Assembly: GCA_963580285.1 (NCBI GenBank) | Contig: OY757025.1 | Coordinates: forward strand, 117,865,900 to 117,929,899 | DNA: 64,000 nucleotides | Direction: 5' to 3' | Source: Lucinisca nassula | Taxonomy: Eukaryota; Mollusca; Bivalvia; Lucinida; Lucinidae | Shown here: in pieces, positions 34,060 to 45,487 of the stretch | Layout: each line of letters begins with the position of its first letter | How positions within the stretch are numbered: position 1 is the first letter of the stretch | Translations under genes and position numbers: made by a program | Notes under the pieces: generated by a model | Told to the model about the DNA's origin: nothing | The model's database searches: none | Seen by the model: the letters and a program-made list of their open reading frames with translations, nothing else

Positions 34060-35300
34060 CTCTTGTTTATTTCTTGGTCTATGGTGACCAAACTGCGATC
34101 ATTGCCTTCACTTCTATTTTGGTACACATATTTCTTAAGGACTGCAGATATGCATGAAGGTATCCAAATTGTATGGGGTGAGGTCAAAGGTCAAATTTAG
34201 GAAAGGCGGGTATTTGCAATGGTGCACCATCTCTGTTTTTGGTATAGGAATGAAAATACTACGTAAACATAATTTTGTATGCTTAAAATCTCTCTCAACG
34301 TTGTATAAAGAATAGAATATCAAAGAAAAAGTGTCCACAGCACTGAAAACCAGGTCCGATCCGGTAATTGGGTCCGATCCGGTCCGATCCAGTGTTTTTA
34401 CGTACCCTAATTTTCAAGGTTCTAAAATATAAGTAAGATCGATGGCAATGGGGTAAGGAATCGATACAGATCAGAAATCTAAGATCAGGAATGTAAGTGT
34501 GCCTGGAACTAGGGTAGGTTATTACTGATCATGGCAGATATTATCCTTATGGGTTGAGAGCTCCATAAAACATCAAAACACGCATGTATAATAAAAAAAA
34601 TGTTAATACAAGTATACCCTTATCACTTTGATCTTAAAAATAGTTTTTCTTTAATCCCACAGAAAAGGAATAGAATTCCTTAATTAGTGTCCTCGAACCA
34701 ATTTTATTTGATTAGCAGCTAATTACAGAATCAATGTGTTGATAGCATAATGTATGACTTTAGAAAATTCTGATTGATTATAGTGATGATTCTTTTTAAT
34801 CTTTATGATGTAAATAAAAGGTAATGATCATAACTGAACAAGCAAATTGTTAAGTCAGTTCAATGAATTTAATCTCTTGACATATGACTAAAAAGTATGT
34901 TTGTTTCATTTGTAATGTTCTTATTAATTGTTATAATTTTACATTAATGATTTTACTGTTCTATATTTTGTCACCTGTTGTTCTTGTGCAGTACTACCTG
35001 CTTGTTGCAATAATTTCTCCATGAGCACCAATATAGCTATGATAGTATTGCACCAAATCTGAATTCAAATCTGCAGTTTTCAAAATGAAACATGTGTACA
35101 ACTGACTGCTTTTCAAAAAAATCAGTAATTGTGCATGTGGAAGTGTTGGGGATATTGTCCAACTTAACAGAAATTAATTATTGGTTTAGACTCATATTCT
35201 AGACAGGTTTTTAATTATTTGGACCCCATTTTGATTTATATCAGTCTTTGAATCGACTGCCTATTCGAAATTCGCAAAATTGCAGTACGTTTACTCTGGC
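34060..35300. other. Unrecognised sequence upstream of the hammerhead
   Basis: AT-rich; a short GGTCCGATCC tandem (34350-34395) is the only repeat seen. This is the 5' neighbourhood of the ribozyme at 35322, so it may belong to its host element. Confidence 0.4.
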
Positions 35301-35321
35301 TTTCGTTGCCGGATCATTACA

Positions 35322-35367
35322 GGGTCACTGATGAGGCTTTATTAGCCGAAACTACGTAGTATGACCC
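35322..35367 (+). ncRNA. Hammerhead self-cleaving ribozyme (apparently intact)
   Basis: All core parts of a hammerhead are present in order. Stem I is GGGTCA (35322-35327) pairing with TGACCC (35362-35367). The core CTGATGA is at 35328-35334. Stem II is GGCT/AGCC with a five-base loop (35335-35347). GAAA is at 35348-35351. A very short palindromic stem III, CTACGTAG, is at 35352-35359, followed by T16.1 and A17. Cleavage is predicted between 35361 and 35362. Such minimal stem III hammerheads are known from Penelope-like elements and small metazoan retrozymes, where they act as dimers. I see no Penelope ORF nearby; the host element is not defined. Confidence 0.85.
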
Positions 35368-35439
35368 ATCTTCTTTGTTATGAATGGTTTCATTGCTCTT
35401 AAAGGAACTCATTTTAGATGTTTATTTATAAACAGCAGG

Positions 35440-35499
35440 TGTGTGGGGATTATGTCCGGGGCATTTTGTCCATGGGGTTTTGTCCACCCGAACAAATGG

Positions 35500-35532
<33 letters not shown>

Positions 35533-35605
35533 GGGGGGGGTTATCTGCATTTTCAAAAGGAGGGGTCCGGGGTGGGGGTTATGTCCGGGGGGGTGTCCGT
35601 GATTT
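35440..35605. repeat. GTCCGGGG phrase repeats with TG run
   Basis: TTATGTCCGGGG, CATTTTGTCC, GGTTTTGTCC phrases around a TG microsatellite (35500-35530) and a G-run. Confidence 0.6.
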
Positions 35606-35939
35606 TTAAAATCATCTTACTTTTGATTGACAGCAAAGATTGCGGGCACGCGTAGGAACCGCCTCTGTGAGGCTGTTCTATGGAGCAACCAAAATCGGGT
35701 AATAATGATTCCCCGAAATGACCGAAATCAACACTGCAGTCCCCGAAATCACCATAGATGAGTTAATTTATGGGTATATATATTACATTTAAGTTACTCG
35801 TAATATTAGTCTTGTTTATTGTCTTTGATGACTGATTTATGTATTTTTGCTGTCCATACAAGTACCAGTCACCGCAATCATAATTGAAATAACCGAAATC
35901 AATATGTTTGTATGTTTTATTCTTTTAGAACAGAACGGA

Positions 35940-35950
35940 AAAAGAAGAAA

Positions 35951-35985
<35 letters not shown>

Positions 35986-36570
35986 ACGGAAAATCGGCGA
36001 TAATTTGTGTTACATACACGATATGAAATCTACCCTGCTATCACCATTGTATAAACCAAAACCTCCTTGAATGATTAAGTTATTGCCGAAAGTTAAGTTA
36101 CATATCATTTCTATTTTATATCATTTTAAAATAGAAGTGAAGCGGTGGTCATGAACCCACAGCTCCCATCAGACACCAAAGGGAAAGAAACACAAGCATT
36201 CTTTGATATAAAAAGATTGGGTACAGCATAAATGTTATACGACAGACTGCATGCATGGATGCATGGTAGTTAACCCAATCACGGTTGACAACTTTGCTTC
36301 CCTCTTTAATTGCACGCCGGGGGGGGGGGGGGGGGGGGGTTAGACCTCAGATTCCATGACGGTTCCAGCGTAAAGGCTTATGTTGGTTGGTATCTGATGC
36401 TCTATCTCTGGTCGGGCCCATCGGAGTCTAACTGTTGGTTTTCTTTTGCTCCAGCATTTCAGTGGTTTCTTGCTGTCGAGTCCTCGCCGTTGTTTCCGTT
36501 TGAAATGTTCAACTGCAAATCCCTCCCCCCCCCCCCCCCCCCCACCAAAAAAAAAAAAAAAAAAAAAGAA
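35940..36570. repeat. Homopolymer runs
   Basis: Poly-A at about 35952-35983, poly-G at 36318-36339, poly-C at 36526-36543 followed by poly-A at 36548-36566. The sequence between them is not recognised. Confidence 0.9.
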
Positions 36571-36929
36571 ATGGAGCTTCGATGTCAGAATTATTGGCTT
36601 TGTTTAACTGCAGCACAGATAGATAAGTTTGACTGACTATTCCTTCAATGTAAGGGTTTTAATATTTAAAAGATCATCTAAATATCTTGAGGTAGAGTTA
36701 AAGGCTGGGATTTTACGTGGGAAAGACATTATTTTTCTTATCTCTGCTCAAAAACACGCTTTGTGGGAACTCGTTAGAACCACCTCAAGAGTTCCCACAA
36801 TCTATGTTGTGAGCAGAAATATGATATATATATATAAATTTTTAGCCGAAGATTTTCATTTTATGGTGGTAACATTTTCATTATATTTATTAGGTGTGTT
36901 TTCGGAATGGTAAGTATTTATTGAGCTTG

Positions 36930-37261
36930 GCTTTCGAGTAACAGGCTACTGATTTGGCCGTACACACATACCATTTATATGCAAACCAGCATTAAAACGC
37001 AATGGTGAGACGCCAAGTTCTGCAACGGAAGGTCAGGTGGTTTTTCTCCGGGTACTCCTGTTTTCGCCCACCTCTGATAAACGATCGGCTCGATATGAGT
37101 GAAATAACCTTGAAAGGGCCGTAAAACCAAAACCAAACAAAAAAAATTAAAACGCAATGGGCCGATTTTGTATGGTCATATTTTGTTATCGGCCGATTTA
37201 GTCCCGCACTGCAAGACCTAATAAAATAGCGAGCGAGGGGAGGTAACTATCATAAATTAAA
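36930..37261. repeat. Remnant of a foldback C-like right end
   Basis: AACAGGCTACTGATTTGGCC ... TATATGCAAAC ... AAAACGCAATGGGCCGATTTTGT resembles 42445-42600 of foldback C. The same phrase style resumes at 39727 (GGGCCGATTCTGTCATGGGC) right after the LINE tail, suggesting that the LINE landed in this arm. Confidence 0.5.
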
Positions 37262-39722
37262 AAATTTATTTACAAATTCCCCATCCCCAGTTAATCGAGT
37301 TAAGGGGATGCCCCCGATCGGCAAAGCCGATCACGACATAGTCCTTATTGAATACGACATAAAAGCAAAACGAATCAGACAAGCCCCGCGTAAAATATAT
37401 CTATATAAACGTGCGGATATGGATGGTCTGCGAGACCATATGGCGCGATTTAGAGATTCGTTCCTTTCCTCTGACCTTTCGCACATGTCAGTTAACGACA
37501 TGTGGGTCAATTTTAAGACCGAATTAACTGCGGCTATGGAAAGGTTTATTCCAACGAAAATGACCAAAACAAAGCAAAGTGCGCCTTGGATCGACAACAC
37601 GATCAAGCATCTAATTAGAAGACGCAATCGAATGTACTTTCGTGCTCGTAAGTCTAGTAGCCCTGACGTTAAGAGCCATTACAAACGGTTCAGAGCACAT
37701 GTACAAAAGGTAATAAGAGATGCATATTGGAAGCATGTTTCTAGCATCTTCACCTTTGAGGATGATAATACAGATCCCGACAGTCCCCAGAAGAATGGTA
37801 AAGTAAAAAAGTTTTGGTCATTCGTAAAGTCCCTGAAAAAGGAAGCTTTTGGGATCACTTCGTTAAGAGATAACGGTATTCTCAAAACAGATTCGCGCGA
37901 TAAGGCCAACATATGTAACAAACAGTTTCAATCTGCATTTACGCGTGAAACTGATGGTGAGCTACCAACTCAAGGTAATAGTCAGTTCCCCTCAATGGGG
38001 GACATAACAGTTGACCCAAACGGGGTCGCCAAACTGTTAGGTAAGCTCAAAATACGTAAGGCATCTGGGCCGGATGACCTGAATGCCAGGGTGCTTAAAG
38101 AATGTGGTGCTGAAATTTCACCTGTGCTGGCCTTTATCTTCAATGAATCACTCGCCCAGGGCACTGTACCAGATGACTGGCGACAAGCTAATGTAACCCC
38201 GGTCTATAAAAAGGGAGAAAAATACGATGCAGCAAATTATAGACCAGTGTCGCTAACATGCATCTGTTGCAAAACCCTGGAGCATATAATAGTTAGTAAC
38301 ATCAACAAGCACCTAGCCTTTGAGAGCATTCTTGCTGACTGCCAACATGGTTTCCGAAGTCAAAGGTCTTGCGAAACTCAATTAGTTCAGTTTTACCATG
38401 ACATTGTGAGCAATCTGGATGGGGCCACAAACCGTGGCCACAAACAGACTGACTTGATTATCATGGACTTCGCTAAGGCCTTTGACAAGGTACCTCACAG
38501 GAGGCTATTGTATAAATTGGATTACTATGGGATAAGAGGATCCACACACAGGTGGGTTAGCTCATGTCTCTCAGGGCGCTCACAACAAGTTGTACTTGAT
38601 GGCCAAGCGTCTGATCCAGTCCCTGTTTTATCTGGTGTCCCCCAAGGTTCGGTCCTTGGACCGGTCCTTTTCTTGGTATTCATTAATGATCTCCCTGATA
38701 ACATCAGGTCATCTGTCCGTTTGTTTGCTGATGATTGTGTCCTTTATAGGAATATATATTCTTCTTCTGACTGTCTTATTCTACAAGATGACCTGAATCA
38801 ACTAGCACAGTGGGAGGCCGATTGGCAGATGAAGTTCAATGTGGCCAAATGTCATTCAATGAGGGTGTCGCGACACCCTCCTGACAAACAAATTAAGTTT
38901 GACTATAAACTACACCAGCAAATCTTGGAGCAGGTTCAATCCGCCAAATATCTTGGTATCACCATCACTGATGATCTTGATTGGGGTCAACACGTTTCAG
39001 AAATAACATCAAAAGCAACTAGGACTTTAGGATTTCTTAGACGAAACTTGGCTTTTGCACCTAGGCAGACAAAGGATGTTGCATATAAAACATTGGTTCG
39101 CCCTCAGCTAGAATATGCATCACCCATTTCGCATCCCTATGTTAAAACTCAGATTCAGCAGGTGGAGAAGGTGCAGAGGACAGCTGCTCGATGGACCTGC
39201 CGACGATGGCGCAATAGAAGCAGCGTCGGTGACATGCTTAACGAGCTAGAATGGCCGTCCCTAGAGGCCCGTCGTGAGCAGTCCTCTTTAACCTTCTTCT
39301 ATAAGATACATTCAGGTACAGTGGCCGTTAATAAAGATAAATACTTGACCCCTGTGACAGTTTCAACTCGAACAAGGGCATCAAAAGTAAACAACTCACA
39401 GTATCACAGGTACCAGTCCTACAGTGATGCCCTGAAAAATTCCTTCTTCCCTAGGACTATTCCACAGTGGAATAGTCTTCCCTCTTCTGTGGTGAATGCT
39501 AAGACTGCAGAGGAGTTCAAAGACCATACAGTGTAAGATTGAGACACAGAGGTATGCGTTTTAGTATACCTCTGTTATTCAGATTGTAAATAGTTTTAAG
39601 GACTCATTCAGTGACTTCTCTTTTTTTTTTTTAAGCTAAATTCTAAATTTAGCTACGCACCCAACTGAGGTAATGGCCAAATATGACCGACTCTGTATAA
39701 GAAGATAGATAGATAGATAGAT
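37262..39722 (+). mobile_element. EN/RT LINE, 5'-truncated, GATA tail
   Basis: Plus-strand non-LTR retrotransposon. It begins within the last strand of the endonuclease domain (frame reads FTNSPSPVNRVKG before the first ATG, then GKADHDIVL). The 3' UTR after the stop contains a T-run and the end GAGGTAATGGCCAAATATGA followed by AGATAGATAGATAGAT (to 39722). A sister copy in inverse orientation lies at 40620-44396 and a fragment at 46455-46800. Confidence 0.9.
37308..39536 (+). CDS. LINE endonuclease-tail/reverse transcriptase ORF (partial)
   Basis: Uninterrupted 742-codon ORF. It starts in the end of the APE endonuclease (SDHD-like ADHDIVLIEYD), then a linker with KKFWSFVKSLKK and KANICNKQFQSAF. 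RT follows: KASGPDDLNARVLKE, TPVYKKGEKYDAANYRPVSL, IIMDFAKAFDKVPHRRLLYK (catalytic Asp), SGVPQGSVLGPVLFLVFIND, and LFADDCVLY. After RT come KYLGITITDDLDWGQH and a thumb/C-terminal region (RPQLEYASPISHP, QRTAARWTCRRW). No RNase H. This is the common jockey/CR1/RTE-X-like arrangement; I cannot fix the clade. The ORF is open, so the insertion may be recent, but the 5' truncation makes it dead on arrival. Confidence 0.88.
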   Translation: MPPIGKADHDIVLIEYDIKAKRIRQAPRKIYLYKRADMDGLRDHMARFRDSFLSSDLSHMSVNDMWVNFKTELTAAMERFIPTKMTKTKQSAPWIDNTIKHLIRRRNRMYFRARKSSSPDVKSHYKRFRAHVQKVIRDAYWKHVSSIFTFEDDNTDPDSPQKNGKVKKFWSFVKSLKKEAFGITSLRDNGILKTDSRDKANICNKQFQSAFTRETDGELPTQGNSQFPSMGDITVDPNGVAKLLGKLKIRKASGPDDLNARVLKECGAEISPVLAFIFNESLAQGTVPDDWRQANVTPVYKKGEKYDAANYRPVSLTCICCKTLEHIIVSNINKHLAFESILADCQHGFRSQRSCETQLVQFYHDIVSNLDGATNRGHKQTDLIIMDFAKAFDKVPHRRLLYKLDYYGIRGSTHRWVSSCLSGRSQQVVLDGQASDPVPVLSGVPQGSVLGPVLFLVFINDLPDNIRSSVRLFADDCVLYRNIYSSSDCLILQDDLNQLAQWEADWQMKFNVAKCHSMRVSRHPPDKQIKFDYKLHQQILEQVQSAKYLGITITDDLDWGQHVSEITSKATRTLGFLRRNLAFAPRQTKDVAYKTLVRPQLEYASPISHPYVKTQIQQVEKVQRTAARWTCRRWRNRSSVGDMLNELEWPSLEARREQSSLTFFYKIHSGTVAVNKDKYLTPVTVSTRTRASKVNNSQYHRYQSYSDALKNSFFPRTIPQWNSLPSSVVNAKTAEEFKDHTV

Positions 39723-39881
39723 CAGACTAGGGCCGATTCTGTCATGGGCCGAATCATCCAGTGCACGTTATCTGAGTGAATAGCCTCTATGATTATATAT
39801 CAATGGTAGATTATCGCCCCTGTATTAGTGTACTTTCATTTTATTTTTTTCTTTTCAAGTTGAATATTTTGTTAGCCTGAG

Positions 39882-39983
39882 ATGACTGAACTGGCAGAGA
39901 CACATATAGATGTGTTAACACAAGAAAATGTTTTTATGAAAAAGTATCTATCGCTCCGAAATAAGTGTGAGCAGCTACAACAG
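39882..39983 (+). CDS. TFPT: TFPT/Nhp10-like INO80 subunit, exon 1
   Basis: This exon runs from ATG to the donor CAG|GTATGC, 34 codons, phase 0. It starts MTELAETHIDVLTQ and ends in KYLSLRNKCEQLQQ, the beginning of a basic coiled coil. In vertebrate TFPT (INO80F) the matching place has a KYQxLxRxCRExE pattern leading straight into the sequence found here in exon 2. TFPT is a small nuclear subunit of the INO80 chromatin remodeller. The exon stands alone between two LINE copies of the same family in opposite orientation (37262-39722 plus, 40620-44396 minus), so it is easily missed. A TTGTTAG 6 bases before the ATG could be an acceptor, allowing an upstream non-coding exon. The intron that follows is 7.5 kb. 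Confidence 0.82.
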
Positions 39984-40007
39984 GTATGCACTGCAGTACT
40001 GGGTAAC

Positions 40008-40078
40008 ACTGGACAACTCGGCCCCTAACAAACTCGGCTACTAACCAACTCGGCCCTGACAAATTCGGCCCCTTTTAT
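40008..40078 (+). repeat. AACTCGGCC phrase repeats
   Basis: Four phrases (GACAACTCGGCCCCTAACAA and variants) starting 25 bp after the exon 1 donor; they look like a foldback arm. A weak inverse counterpart is at 46380-46460 (CCGAGTTGGTCACGGGGCC). Confidence 0.55.
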
Positions 40079-40084
40079 ATATTA

Positions 40085-40440
40085 ATGATACGAGTGTGTG
40101 TGTGTGAATTCGGGTTTAACGTCGCTTTCAACAATTTTTCAGTCATATCACGACGGTGTCTGGTTGCGACAGGGAGCTCAATGCTCACGTTTATAGTGCT
40201 GCCTCACTGAAGTATCATGTCCCAGACACATTACATGATACCACACCCAGTCACATTATCCTGACACTGGATCGACCAGTCCTAGCTCTACCCCGTAATC
40301 TGAGTGCCAAGCGAGGAGCAGCTAGTACCATTTTTAACGACTTTGGTATGTCGCGGCCCGGGATCGAACCCGAGACCTCCCGTTCCCCGGAGCGGACACT
40401 CTACCAACTGAGCTATCGGGGCCGGTAATGATACGAGTGA
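40085..40440 (-). mobile_element. tRNA-derived SINE family V with GACGTTAAAC domain
   Basis: Reversed: tRNA-like head at 40435-40360 (GATAGCTCAGTTGGTAGAG, GGGTTCGATCC), body, then the 3' domain ATGACTGAAAAATTGTTGAA AGCGACGTTAAACC and an AC-rich tail. This resembles the conserved central/3' domains of metazoan SINE superfamilies. A second, head-truncated copy lies at 45488-45780. Confidence 0.8.
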
Positions 40441-40684
40441 AATGAAATGAAATGAAAGTAATGATAATAATAGTGTTGTGTATTAAAATATATACTTACA
40501 TATTGAAAAAAAAATCTTTAAAAAAAATTAGATTAAATTTATAAATTAAAATTAAAATTAAAAAAAATCTTTAAAAAAAATTAGATTAAATTTATAAATT
40601 ATAAATTTTTGGGTCCATCCATCGATTCATCTATCTATCTATCTTCAAATACTGAGTCGGTCATAGTTGGCCATTACCTCAGTT

Positions 40685-42611
40685 GGTTCCGGGTCATTTC
40701 GGCCCATAACAAAATCGGCCCATGTCAAAATCGGCCCATGGCAAAATCGGCCCATAACAATTTCGGCCCATAAATGATTAAAAGGCTGTTATAGGTTCCA
40801 GTTATCAGCCAAAATTAAAAACAAATGAAAGATATAGTTAATTTATGATAAAATACATGTATATACAATTTATTTTTACCGCTTTTCACCGCTCGGCATC
40901 TGTATCATCATTTTCAATAATTACCTCCCTCAGGTGTGAGTCTTCTCGCAATGCAAACTTTGTAATGGAAGATAAGAAATAAAAATAATATAAAAGAGGT
41001 TGTGTTTATTTAGACAAAAAAATGTATATTTATGAACTTGTAAATAGTAGTTCTGGGGCCATTGCTTATTTGTTTATATTGTTGGCACATGTCGGTATGC
41101 AAAATGATTAATAATCACTTTAGGTTGATGCCTTTATCGACACGTGCCTTAAAGAAACAAACAGAACGATTATCACTTTAATCAAATCTCAGTCATTATT
41201 GGGGCACGTGCCAATCATTTATAAGTCTATGGCTCCTAATGCGTGTCTTTAATTCGTTCTTTGTTTCTTGATTTCGGTTTCGTTTTATGAATGTCATTGG
41301 ACATGGACCCAACGGAAGACTCACATCAGCCTGTGCATCCGCGCAGTCTGATTTGTGTGTAACTGTGAATCATAAAGTAGCCAAAGCTACCTCATGCCTC
41401 AAGGGATCATGACCATACTGTGCGGCTGAGCAAGTCGAGCTGTGTATGCTGGGCTCGTGAAGTAGCCAAAGTTTCCTAACGCCTCCAGCGATCATGGCCA
41501 TACTGTGCGACTGAGCAAGCTGGTCTGTCTATGCTGGGCGAATTGTAGAAATTGCTTACTCATTTACTTTGTGTTTCAATCGGCCTAATGTTCAAACGGC
41601 ATACCAACTTGGACCCATCAATTAATACCGGTATTGATGGGTCCGAGATTCCAATGAAAAATGGTTTTGGGAAAGAATGAAAATTTGTAGTAGTTTGTAG
41701 GGCTCGTAATGAGTCTGTATGCCAAAGGGTGGTTTTTAATAGAGTCCCTCCTGATATGTTGATTTTTTTTTCTTATATATCCATTACCCGTGTGACAGTG
41801 CATTCTTTCATTTTCTCCAGAATGACTAGATGTACACTCCATATTTTCCAGTTCTGTGGTGTATTCTTTGCTTCCAAAGGATAACCCTTTCTAGAATATA
41901 GTTTCATTACGAAAACACGCCTATTCAAATACATTGTTATTTTTTCGCCGCAAAAACGAAAATTTTCAGATGAAAAATTGTGATTATTTTCTTATTCCTG
42001 CTCAACGAACATAGATTTTAGGGACTCGATAGAACCGCCTCGACGAGGCGGTTCTATCGAGTACCAACAATCTTTGCTTTTAAGCAGATATGAGGAAAAT
42101 ACTGTTTACCCCTGTAAATCCCAGTTTTACCATATAAAAGTGGGTTCAAGGGGGTCAAATTATATAGGCGTGTTTTCGTGATGCCTACACAAAAAGTGAT
42201 ATTTGTTTTATTTATAATTCGAGCTTGGGGTGGCGGTTCTATCGAGTACCCACAACATATGTCTTGGATCAGAAATAAGCATAATAACATATACCCCTTA
42301 AACCCCCAAATTTCCATATATAAAGTGGGGTTAAGGGCGGTATTATTTTCTCGGACTTGTAAACACGATGTGATTTTTTTATCATTAGAGGAAAGAATAA
42401 TAATTTCTCAAACTGAACATATTTTTCTTTTTATCCCATTTTCGACTTACATGCTACTGATTTAATTGGCCGTTGAAGCAAATCAATTATATGCAAACAT
42501 AATAATTATACAATCATTAAAATTGTGGATTGAAATTGCTATGGGCCGATTTTGTTATGGGTCGATTTTGTCATGGGCCGATTTTGTTATGGGCCGAAAT
42601 GTCCAGGGACC
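40685..42611. mobile_element. Foldback element C with CGGCCCATAACAAAAT phrase-repeat arms
   Basis: Interrupts the LINE copy at 40620-44396. The target CCTCAGTT is on both sides (40677-40684 and 42612-42619). Left end GGTTCCGGGTCATTTCGGCC; right end read inward GGTCCCTGGACATTTCGGCC. The left arm has four TCGGCCCAT phrases (to 40770); the right arm has four in inverse orientation (42540-42597). Length 1927 bp, no transposase. The related plus-strand LINE (39650-39675) shows the uninterrupted target, which supports the insertion. Confidence 0.85.
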
Positions 42612-42746
42612 CCTCAGTTGGGTGGTGCGCTAAATTTAGAATTTAGCGAAAAAAAAAAATAAAAACACACCCACTGGATGAGTTCTTAAAACTATTTACA
42701 GTCTGCTTTCAGAGGTGTACTAAAACGCACACCTCTGGATCCCAAT

Positions 42747-44391
42747 CTACACCATGCAGGCTTTGAACTCCTCTGCAGTTTTGGCATTTACCACAGAGGA
42801 GGGAAGACTATTCCACTGAGGAATAGTTCTAGGGAAGAAAGAATTCTTCAGGGCATCACTATAGGCCTGGTACCTACGATATTGACTGTTGTTTAGCTTT
42901 GATGCCCTTGTTTGAGTTGAAGTAGTCACAGGGGTCAAGTATTTATCTTTATTAAGAGACACTGTGTCAGAGTGTATCTTATAAAAGAAGGTTAAAGAGG
43001 ACTGCTCGCGACGGGCCTCCAAGGATGGCCACTCCAGCTTATCGAGCATTTCACCAACACTGCTTCTGTTCCGCCATCGCCTGCAGGTCCAGCGGGCAGC
43101 CGTCCTCTGAACCTTCTCAACCTGTTGAACCTGAGTTTTAACATGGGGATGCCAAACAGGTGATGCATACTCTAATTGAGGTCTAACCAAGGTTTTGTAT
43201 GCAACACCCTTTGTCTGCCTAGGTGCAAAAGCCAAATTACGTCTAAGAAACCCTAATGTCCTAGTTGCTTTAGAGGTAATCTCAGAAATATGTTGACCCC
43301 AATCAAGATTATCAGTAATGGTGATACCAAGATTGGACATGTTCCAAAGTATGCTGATGTAATGAGTAGTTGAATTTAATCTGCTTGTCTGGAGGGTGCT
43401 GTGACACCCTCATTGAATGACATTTGGCCACATTGAACTTCATTTGCCAATCGGCCTCCTAACGTGCTAGGCTATCCAGGTCATCTTGTAAGATAAGACA
43501 GTCAGAAGTAGTATATATGTTCCTATACAAAACATAGTCATCAGCAAACAAGCGAACAGATGACCTGATATTATCAGGAAGATCGTTAATAAATATCAAG
43601 AAAAGGACCGGTCCAAGTACCGAACCTTGTGGGACACCGGACAAAACAGGGACTGGATCCGATGCTTGGCCGTCAAGTACAACTTGTTGTGTGCGTCCAG
43701 AGAGCCATGAGCTAACCCACTTAAGTGTGGATCCTCTAATCCCATAATGATCTAGTTTGTACAATAGCCTCCTGTGAGGTACCTTGTCGAAGGCCTTGGC
43801 AAAATCCATGATAATCAGGTCAGTCTGTTTGTGGCCACGATTAATGGCCCCATCCAGATTGCTCACTATGTCATGGTAGAACTGAACTAATTGAGTTTCA
43901 CAAGACCTTTGACTTCGGAAACCATGTTGACAGTCAGCAAGAATGCTTTCAGAGGCTAGGTGCTTGTTAATGTTGCTAACTAATATATGCTCCAGGGTTT
44001 TGCAACAGATGCATGTGAGCGACACCGGTCTGTAATTCGCAGCATCATATTTTTCTCCTTTCTTAAAGACCGGGGTTACGTTTGCTTGTCGCCATTCATC
44101 TGGTACAGTGCCCCGAGCAAGTCATTCATTGAAAATAAAGGCCAGCAGGGGAGATATTTCAGCACTACATTCCTTAAGCACCCTGGCATGCAGACCGTCA
44201 GGCCCAGATGCCTTATGTATGTTGAGCTTGTCCAACAGTTTTGCGACCCCTTTGGGGTCAACTGTTATGTCCCCCATAGAGGGGAACGGACTTGTACCTT
44301 TTGATGGTAGCTCACCGTCAGCTTCACGTGTAAACGCCGATTGAAACTGCTTATTACATATATTTGCCTTTTCGCACGATTCAGATTTCAA
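42747..44391 (-). pseudogene. Reverse transcriptase of inverse LINE copy, broken
   Basis: Three frame-separated pieces. 44391-44122 (KANICNKQF ... LLAFIFNE) is followed by a frame change and loss of the next Met-free join. 44025-43459 covers SLTCICCKTLEHI through LFADDYVLY and stops after DDLDSLAR. 43340-42747 begins at LGITITDNLDWGQH and reaches the C-terminus. Compared with the open sister ORF it carries at least two frameshifts and a stop. Confidence 0.88.
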
Positions 44392-44519
44392 AATTTATAC
44401 ATCAATTTACCTTAATTACTGGTCATTATCATATTATATTCATTATATTAATTGTTGAAATAAAGGTCTTGGTTATTACATAATTGTAATAAAGTCATTA
44501 TTCAATGCATGTTTTTTGT

Positions 44520-45330
44520 CGCGCCTGCTATTAGCAGTTTTCCGCCCGTCCGTTTGTCAAGGCGTCAACATTTGCGACCACCCTAGCGTTCACCCTGAGG
44601 TTCAAGTTTATTTCTCAAGAACAATAAGAGCTTCATTTATGATACTTGGTACAAACTTGTATCACAGTATGACAACTCACATGCAAGCAACCAAATTTGA
44701 CCTTGACCTACATTTCATGGGTCACTGACTTCGTAAGATATTGCGACCACCCTAGCGTTCACCCGAAGGTTCAAGTTTATTTCTCAAGAACTATAAGAGC
44801 TTCATTAATGATACTTGGTACAAACTTGTGTCTGGGGGTGACAACTTACCGGTACATGCAAGCATCCATATTTGACCTTGACCTACATTTCATGGTTCAC
44901 TGACTTTGTAAAATATTGCGACCACCATAGCGTTCACCCTAATGGTCAAGTTTATTTCTCAAGAACTATTAGAGCTTCATTAATGATACTTCATACAAAC
45001 TTTTGTCTGGGGATGGCAACTTACATGCAAGCATCCATATTTCACCTTGACCTACATTTAATGGTTCACTGACTTTGTAAAATATTGCGACTACCCTAGC
45101 GTTCACCCTAATGGTCAAGTTTATTTCTCAAGAACTATAAGAGCTTCTTTAATGATATTTGGTACAAACTTGAATCTGTGGATGGCAACTTCAATGCAAG
45201 CATCCATATTTGACCTTGACCTAAATTTCATGGTTCACTGACCTTGTAAAATATTGCAACCACCCTAGCATTCACCCTACTGAGCAAGTTAATTTCTCAA
45301 GAACCATAAGAGCTTCATTAATGATACCAG
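44520..45330 (+). repeat. 169-175 bp tandem array
   Basis: Five units aligned on TTGCGACCACCCTAGCG (44572, 44741, 44916, 45085, 45254). Each has AAGTTTATTTCTCAAGAAC, AGAGCTTCATTAATGATAC and TTTGACCTTGACCTACATTT. Confidence 0.9.
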
Positions 45331-45487
45331 TAACAATTCTGATTCAAGCATTTGTTATTCGCGCTTGCAATTTTCATACTATCCAAACAGCGATAAACTC
45401 TTAAACATAAGGCATCTCAGCGACATTCTTAACATGATATACAGCTCGGCCCGATTCATAAATACATAGAGATGTCTGCATTTCAAT

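Larger units (their letters stand above)
40620..44396 (-). mobile_element. EN/RT LINE, inverse copy, split by foldback C
   Basis: Minus strand, same family as 37262-39722. The GATA tail is at 40631-40645 and the 3' end at 40646-40684; then foldback C intervenes; LINE sequence resumes at 42612 and ends at 44396, truncated just before the KANICNKQF segment. With the plus-strand copy it forms a large inverted pair around exon 1 of the TFPT-like gene. Confidence 0.88.

Noticed and set aside
40360..40436. tRNA gene candidate on the minus strand
   Set aside because: The 7-bp acceptor stem is missing; it is the head of a SINE with a second copy at 45488.
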